From an uncultured Solirubrobacteraceae bacterium (lineage in GTDB: Bacteria; Actinomycetota; Thermoleophilia; Solirubrobacterales; Solirubrobacteraceae), in assembly GCA_955652345.1 (NCBI GenBank), contig CATPBV010000084.1, positions 1 through 27,011 of the forward strand: a stretch of 27,011 nt of DNA, in the 5' to 3' direction. A model generated the notes under the pieces. The model did no database searches. It had not been told where the DNA came from and saw only the letters and a program-made list of their open reading frames with translations. Both the position numbers and the translations under genes were made by a program. The first letter of the stretch is position 1. Every line of letters starts with the position of its first letter. Shown here one piece after another: positions 22,875 to 27,011 of this stretch.

Positions 22875-24908
22875 GTGAGCGCCACCGACACGGCGACAGC
22901 GCTCGACCAGCTGTGCATCGACACGATCCGGACGCTGTCGATCGACGCCGTGCAGAAGGCGAACTCGGGGCACCCAGGCACGCCAATGGCGCTCGCGCCC
23001 GTCGCATACGTCCTATACACGCGGGTCATGCGGCACAACCCGCGAGACCCGCAGTGGCCCGACCGCGACCGCTTCGTGCTCTCCTGCGGTCACGCGTCGA
23101 TGCTCCTCTACTCGACGCTGTACCTCGCCGGATATGACGTCAGCCTCGAGGAGGACATCGAGCGCTTCCGGCAGCTCGGCTCCAAGGCAGCAGGGCATCC
23201 CGAGTATGGCCACTGTCCGGGGGTCGAGGTCACGACGGGGCCACTCGGGCAGGGGATCTCCCACGCCGTCGGGATGGCGCTGGCGGAACGGATGCTCGCA
23301 GCGCGGTTCAACCGCCCGGGCCACGAGGTGGTCGACCACAGGACGTACGCGATCGTCTCGGACGGCGACCTGGAGGAGGGGATCTCCGGCGAGGCCTCGT
23401 CGCTGGCGGGCCACCTCGGCCTCGGCAGGCTGATCGCGTTCTACGACGACAACCACATCTCGATCGAAGGCGACACAGCCCTGGCGTTCACCGAAGACAG
23501 GGGGAACCGCTACGAGGCGTATGGATGGCACGTTCAGAACCTCGGCGAGGACATCGCGCTGGACCGCATGGAAGAGGCTGTCCAAGCCGCCGCCGAGGTC
23601 ACCGACCGCCCCTCGCTGATCATCATCCGCACCCACATCGCCCAAGGCTCGCCGAACAAGCACGACACGGCCGGGGCGCACGGGTCCCCGCTGGGCGAGG
23701 AGGAGGTGAAGCTCACCAAGGAGGCGATCGGCTGGCCTTCGCAGGAGCCGTTCTTCGTTCCGGAGGAGGCGCTCAAGCACTTCCGCACGTGCGTCGAGCG
23801 CGGCGCCGAGCAGCAGGCCGCTTGGCGGGAGCGCTTCGAGGCCTACACGGAGGCGAACCCGGAGCTCGCGCAGGAGCTCGAGCGGCTGTTCAGAGGCGAG
23901 CTGCCCGCCGGGTGGGACGCCGAGGTGCCTCGCTTTCACGCCTCGGGCACGATGACCGCGACCCGCAAGTCGTCGCATACGGTGCTCCAGTGGGCCGCGT
24001 CGAAGGTGCCGGAGCTGGTCGGCGGCTCCGCGGACCTCGCTCCGTCGACGCTCACGAGGATCGACGATGCGGACGACGTCGAGGCGGGCGCCTATGCGGG
24101 ACGCAACCTTCACTTCGGGATCCGCGAGCACGCGATGGGAGCGATCGTCAACGGGCTCACGCTCCACTACCTGCGGGGCTACGGGTCGACGTTCCTCATC
24201 TTCAGCGACTACATGAGGGGCTCGGTCAGGCTCGCGGCGCTGATGGGACTGCCGTCGATCTTCGTCTACACCCACGATTCGATCGGGCTCGGCGAGGACG
24301 GTCCCACGCACCAGCCGATCGAGCACCTTGCGGCGCTCCGCGCGATCCCCGGCCTTTCCGTGATCCGCCCAGCGGGCGCGAACGAGACCGCGCTCGCCTG
24401 GCGCCACGCGGTGGCTTCCCACGATCACCCGTGCGCGCTTGCCCTCTCGCGCCAGGGGGTCCCGACCTGGAACCCGACCGCGATCCCGCACGACGCGATC
24501 GAACGAGGCGCGTACATCCTGCGCGATTCGTTCCGGGAACCCGATCCTCCGGACCTGATCTACATCGCAACCGGGACCGAGGTCCACATCTGCACCCGCT
24601 CCGCGGACCTGCTCGAAGCCGAGGGGATCGCGACCCGGGTGGTGAGCATGCCGTGCGTGGAGCACTTCGCCGCCCAGGATCAGGCATACCGCGACAGCGT
24701 GCTGCCGCCCGGCTGCCGTGCGCGGGTGTCGGTCGAGGCTGCGGGACCCCTTGGATGGCACCGGTGGGTGGGCGACGCCGGCGAGGTGATCGCGATGCAC
24801 GGGTTCGGCGCCTCGGCGCCAGCGAGTGTTCTCTATAAGCACTTCGGGTTCACGCCCGAGCGCGTGGCGGACGCGGGTCGCGAAGTGATCGGGCGCGTTG
24901 GGTCATGA
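22875..24908 (+). CDS. tkt: Transketolase
   Basis: The protein has 677 residues from GTG 22875, the usual transketolase length; the frame is open further upstream but would overlap pfk and has no homology there. The enzyme moves two-carbon units between pentose-phosphate-pathway sugars with thiamine diphosphate. Seen in order: ANSGHPGTPMALAPVAYVLY, SCGHASMLLYSTLYL, GPLGQGISHAVGMA, the ThDP/Mg motif SDGDLEEGISGEASSLAGH ending near YDDNHISIEGD, then GGSADLAPST, the activating glutamate region LHFGIREHAMGAI, EDGPTHQPIEHLAALRAIPG and a normal C-terminal domain. All catalytic landmarks look intact. Its stop overlaps the next start (ATGA at 24905-24908), coupling it to transaldolase. The first start codon lies in a 14-base sequence also found before pfk. 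Confidence 0.95.
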   Translation: MSATDTATALDQLCIDTIRTLSIDAVQKANSGHPGTPMALAPVAYVLYTRVMRHNPRDPQWPDRDRFVLSCGHASMLLYSTLYLAGYDVSLEEDIERFRQLGSKAAGHPEYGHCPGVEVTTGPLGQGISHAVGMALAERMLAARFNRPGHEVVDHRTYAIVSDGDLEEGISGEASSLAGHLGLGRLIAFYDDNHISIEGDTALAFTEDRGNRYEAYGWHVQNLGEDIALDRMEEAVQAAAEVTDRPSLIIIRTHIAQGSPNKHDTAGAHGSPLGEEEVKLTKEAIGWPSQEPFFVPEEALKHFRTCVERGAEQQAAWRERFEAYTEANPELAQELERLFRGELPAGWDAEVPRFHASGTMTATRKSSHTVLQWAASKVPELVGGSADLAPSTLTRIDDADDVEAGAYAGRNLHFGIREHAMGAIVNGLTLHYLRGYGSTFLIFSDYMRGSVRLAALMGLPSIFVYTHDSIGLGEDGPTHQPIEHLAALRAIPGLSVIRPAGANETALAWRHAVASHDHPCALALSRQGVPTWNPTAIPHDAIERGAYILRDSFREPDPPDLIYIATGTEVHICTRSADLLEAEGIATRVVSMPCVEHFAAQDQAYRDSVLPPGCRARVSVEAAGPLGWHRWVGDAGEVIAMHGFGASAPASVLYKHFGFTPERVADAGREVIGRVGS

Positions 24909-27011
24909 GCACGGCTGCCACGCAGGTCAATCCGCGTCTGAAGGCGCTGACCGACGCCGGCGTCAGCGTCTGGCTCGACCAGATCCGCCTCTCCCTGGTG
25001 CAGGGCGGGGAGCTGGCCAGGATGGTGGCCGAGGAGTCGCTGAGAGGAGTCACCGCCAACCCGTCGCTCTTCGAGAAGGCGATCCTCGGCTCCAAGGACT
25101 ACGACGAAGACCTCGCCGAGCTCGCCCATCAGGACCTCGACGCGCAGGCGATCTACGAGCGGCTCGCGATCCGCGACGTCCAGCTGGCGGCCGACGTGCT
25201 TGCGGACGTGCACCGCGAGGCGAACGGTCGCGACGGGTTCGTGTCGCTCGAGGTCTCGCCCGACATCGCCCACGACACCGAGCGCACGATCGAGGCGGCG
25301 CGGACCTACTGGCGGGCGCTCGACCGTCCCAACGTGATGATCAAGATTCCGGGCACCCCGGAGGGGGTCCCGGCGATCGAGCGGGCGATCTACGAGGGCA
25401 TCAACGTGAACATCACGCTGCTGTTCGCTGTATCGGCCTATGAGGCGGTCGCCGAGGCGTACCTCCGCGGTCTCGAGCGGCGGCAGGCAGAGGCCCTGCC
25501 ACTGTCTGTCAGTTCGGTCGCGAGCTTCTTCGTCTCGCGAGTCGACAGCAACGTCGATCGCAAGCTCGAAGCCTTGGGACGAACCGATCTGGCCGGCCGG
25601 GCGGCGCTCGCGAACGCACGGGCTGCGTACCTGCGCTTCAAGGAGATCTTCGCCGGGCCGCGGTGGGAGGCGCTGCGCGACGCCGGAGCGTACGTCCAAC
25701 GACCGCTGTGGGCCTCGACCGGCGCCAAGAACCCGCACTACCCAGACACGATGTACGTCGACGGCCTGGTGGGATCTCACACGGTCAACACGATGCCGAT
25801 GGCGACGCTGCTGGCGGTCGCCGACCACGGGAAGGTCATCGGGCCGACCGCCGAGCAGGATCCGACGCCTGACCTCGAGGCGCTGGCGGAAGCCGGGATC
25901 GACCTCGACCAGGTCACCGACGAGCTGCTCGTCGATGGCGTCAAGCAGTTCGAGGACGCGATGACCCGCCTGCTGGCCGGGATCGACGAGCGCCGTGCCG
26001 CCGTCGCGACGGGACGGCCTCCGACGATCCAGGGACGGATCCCCGCGGAGCTCCAGCACGCCGTCGCCGAGCGAGTGCAGCGCGCCGTCAGCGAGTCCGT
26101 CGCCCAGCGGATCTGGCGGCGCGACCCGTCGCTCTGGGGGGGTCCGGGAGTGCCTGAGATCGAAGACCGGCTGGGGTGGTTGACCGTGTCCGAGGCCATG
26201 CTCGAGCACGCCTCCGATCTGCACGAGTTCGCGGCGCAGTGCAGTGCCGATGGGTTCACCGACGCCGTCCTGCTCGGGATGGGAGGGTCCTCGCTCGGCC
26301 CCGAGGTGATCAGGCGGTCGTTCGGCGAGATCCCGGGCGGCCTGCGCCTCCAGGTGCTCGACTCGACCCACCCGGACGTCGTGCTGGGGGTACAGGAGTC
26401 GGTCGACGTTGAGAAGACGATCTTCATCGTCTCATCGAAGTCCGGGGGCACGATCGAGACGCTGTCCCACTACCGTCACTTCAAGGCGCTCGCCAGGCCC
26501 GAGCAGTTCGTCGTCGTGACCGACCCCGGAAGCCCGCTCGAGCGACTCGTCAAGGACGACGGGCTGCGGCGGGCGTTCCTGAACACTCCTGACATCGGCG
26601 GGCGCTACTCGGTGTTGTCCCTGTTCGGGCTGGTGCCGGCGGCGCTGATTGGCGTCAACATCGAGGCGCTGCTCCACCGCTGCCAGGTGGCCGAGCAGAA
26701 CTGCGCTCACTACGACTCCAGCGAGTCGAACTCCGGGCTGTGGCTCGGCGCTGCCCTCGGCGAGCTCGCCCGCCGGGGTCGCGACAAGCTCACGTTCGTC
26801 GTGTCGCCTCCGATCGAGAGCTTCGGGCTGTGGGTCGAGCAGCTGATCGCAGAGTCGACCGGAAAGCGGGGGAGGGGGATCCTGCCGGTCGCCGACGAGC
26901 CGCTCGGCTCCCCGGAGGTGTACGGCGAGGACCGCGTGTTCGCATACCTGCGCAACAGCGATCAGCCCGATCAGCGGCTCGACGCGGCGATCGAGAAGCT
27001 CGCCTCCGCCG
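24905..27011 (+). CDS. Fused transaldolase / glucose-6-phosphate isomerase (3' end outside window)
   Basis: The frame from ATG 24905 stays open to the window edge (702 codons). Residues 1 to about 365 are transaldolase: VSVWLDQIRLSLVQGG, GVTANPSLFEKAI, Schiff-base Lys147 in NVMIKIPGTPEG, NVNITLLFAVSAYEAV, SFFVSRVD and WASTGAKNPHYPD. After a linker the chain enters a glucose-6-phosphate isomerase domain (from about 385): LLGMGGSSLGPEV, LDSTHPDVV, IVSSKSGGTIET, GGRYSVLSLFGL and SPPIESFGLW. The C-terminal catalytic His/Lys part is beyond the edge. No stop or start intervenes between the domains, so this is a true fusion. Such Tal-Pgi fusions are known in several bacterial phyla. The two activities bracket the branch between glycolysis and the pentose phosphate pathway, in line with the neighbouring pfk and tkt. 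The shadow frames on the other strand are not genes. Confidence 0.93.
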   Translation, partial: MSTAATQVNPRLKALTDAGVSVWLDQIRLSLVQGGELARMVAEESLRGVTANPSLFEKAILGSKDYDEDLAELAHQDLDAQAIYERLAIRDVQLAADVLADVHREANGRDGFVSLEVSPDIAHDTERTIEAARTYWRALDRPNVMIKIPGTPEGVPAIERAIYEGINVNITLLFAVSAYEAVAEAYLRGLERRQAEALPLSVSSVASFFVSRVDSNVDRKLEALGRTDLAGRAALANARAAYLRFKEIFAGPRWEALRDAGAYVQRPLWASTGAKNPHYPDTMYVDGLVGSHTVNTMPMATLLAVADHGKVIGPTAEQDPTPDLEALAEAGIDLDQVTDELLVDGVKQFEDAMTRLLAGIDERRAAVATGRPPTIQGRIPAELQHAVAERVQRAVSESVAQRIWRRDPSLWGGPGVPEIEDRLGWLTVSEAMLEHASDLHEFAAQCSADGFTDAVLLGMGGSSLGPEVIRRSFGEIPGGLRLQVLDSTHPDVVLGVQESVDVEKTIFIVSSKSGGTIETLSHYRHFKALARPEQFVVVTDPGSPLERLVKDDGLRRAFLNTPDIGGRYSVLSLFGLVPAALIGVNIEALLHRCQVAEQNCAHYDSSESNSGLWLGAALGELARRGRDKLTFVVSPPIESFGLWVEQLIAESTGKRGRGILPVADEPLGSPEVYGEDRVFAYLRNSDQPDQRLDAAIEKLASA

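Noticed and set aside
13013..24842. A long minus-strand open frame opposite transketolase (23013-24842)
   Set aside because: Antisense shadow of a fully conserved transketolase; no recognisable motif.
24833..26371. A 512-codon minus-strand open frame opposite the transaldolase/isomerase gene
   Set aside because: The + strand frame encodes a clear Tal-Pgi fusion through the same bases; the antisense product is Arg/Asp/Gly-rich without domain features.

Overview
The window is very GC-rich, densely coded DNA, and most neighbouring genes overlap by a few bases. A PknG/GlnX/GlnH signalling set, zinc-ribbon proteins, an FUSC transporter, an ECF sigma factor paired with a propeller protein and a fused transaldolase/glucose-6-phosphate isomerase point to Actinomycetota. 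A deep lineage such as Thermoleophilia (Solirubrobacterales-like) is my best guess. The assignment rests on gene content and base composition only.

Layout. (1) 1-754: the 3' end of a PEP-utilising (rifampicin phosphotransferase/PEP-synthase type) gene, then a 434-base gap with a frameshifted, truncated transposase remnant. (2) 755-3444 (+): a membrane-anchored GGDEF/HD-GYP cyclic-di-GMP protein and a ThuA-like lipoprotein. (3) 3479-5788 (-): a large nSTAND3-type STAND NTPase with a degenerate N-terminal domain, a candidate defence or stress protein. (4) 5892-14512 (+): seven tightly coupled genes encoding a GlnX-like membrane sensor, a GlnH-like binding lipoprotein, a coiled-coil protein, PknG, a PP2C phosphatase, a VWA protein and an FHA protein. 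(5) 14536-21721 (-): seven genes, read here in coordinate order: a zinc-ribbon miniprotein, an FUSC transporter, an Asp-box propeller membrane protein, an ECF sigma factor, an alpha/beta hydrolase, a TSUP permease and a Crp-type regulator. An 85-bp inverted-repeat mini-element sits between the FUSC and propeller genes. (6) 21787-27011 (+): 6-phosphofructokinase, transketolase and a fused transaldolase/glucose-6-phosphate isomerase that runs off the window.

How the genes work together. The most interesting block is the GlnX-GlnH-PknG cassette. In mycobacteria, periplasmic GlnH and membrane GlnX tell PknG about aspartate/glutamate, and PknG phosphorylates the FHA protein GarA. Here the sensor, kinase, a counteracting phosphatase, an FHA reader, a VWA scaffold candidate and a coiled-coil protein form one apparent operon. 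The kinase, phosphatase and FHA protein all carry the same kind of N-terminal Cys4 zinc ribbon. The last block is a compact sugar-phosphate operon whose phosphofructokinase has active-site residues typical of pyrophosphate-dependent enzymes.

No rRNA, tRNA, CRISPR array or strong intrinsic terminator was recognised.
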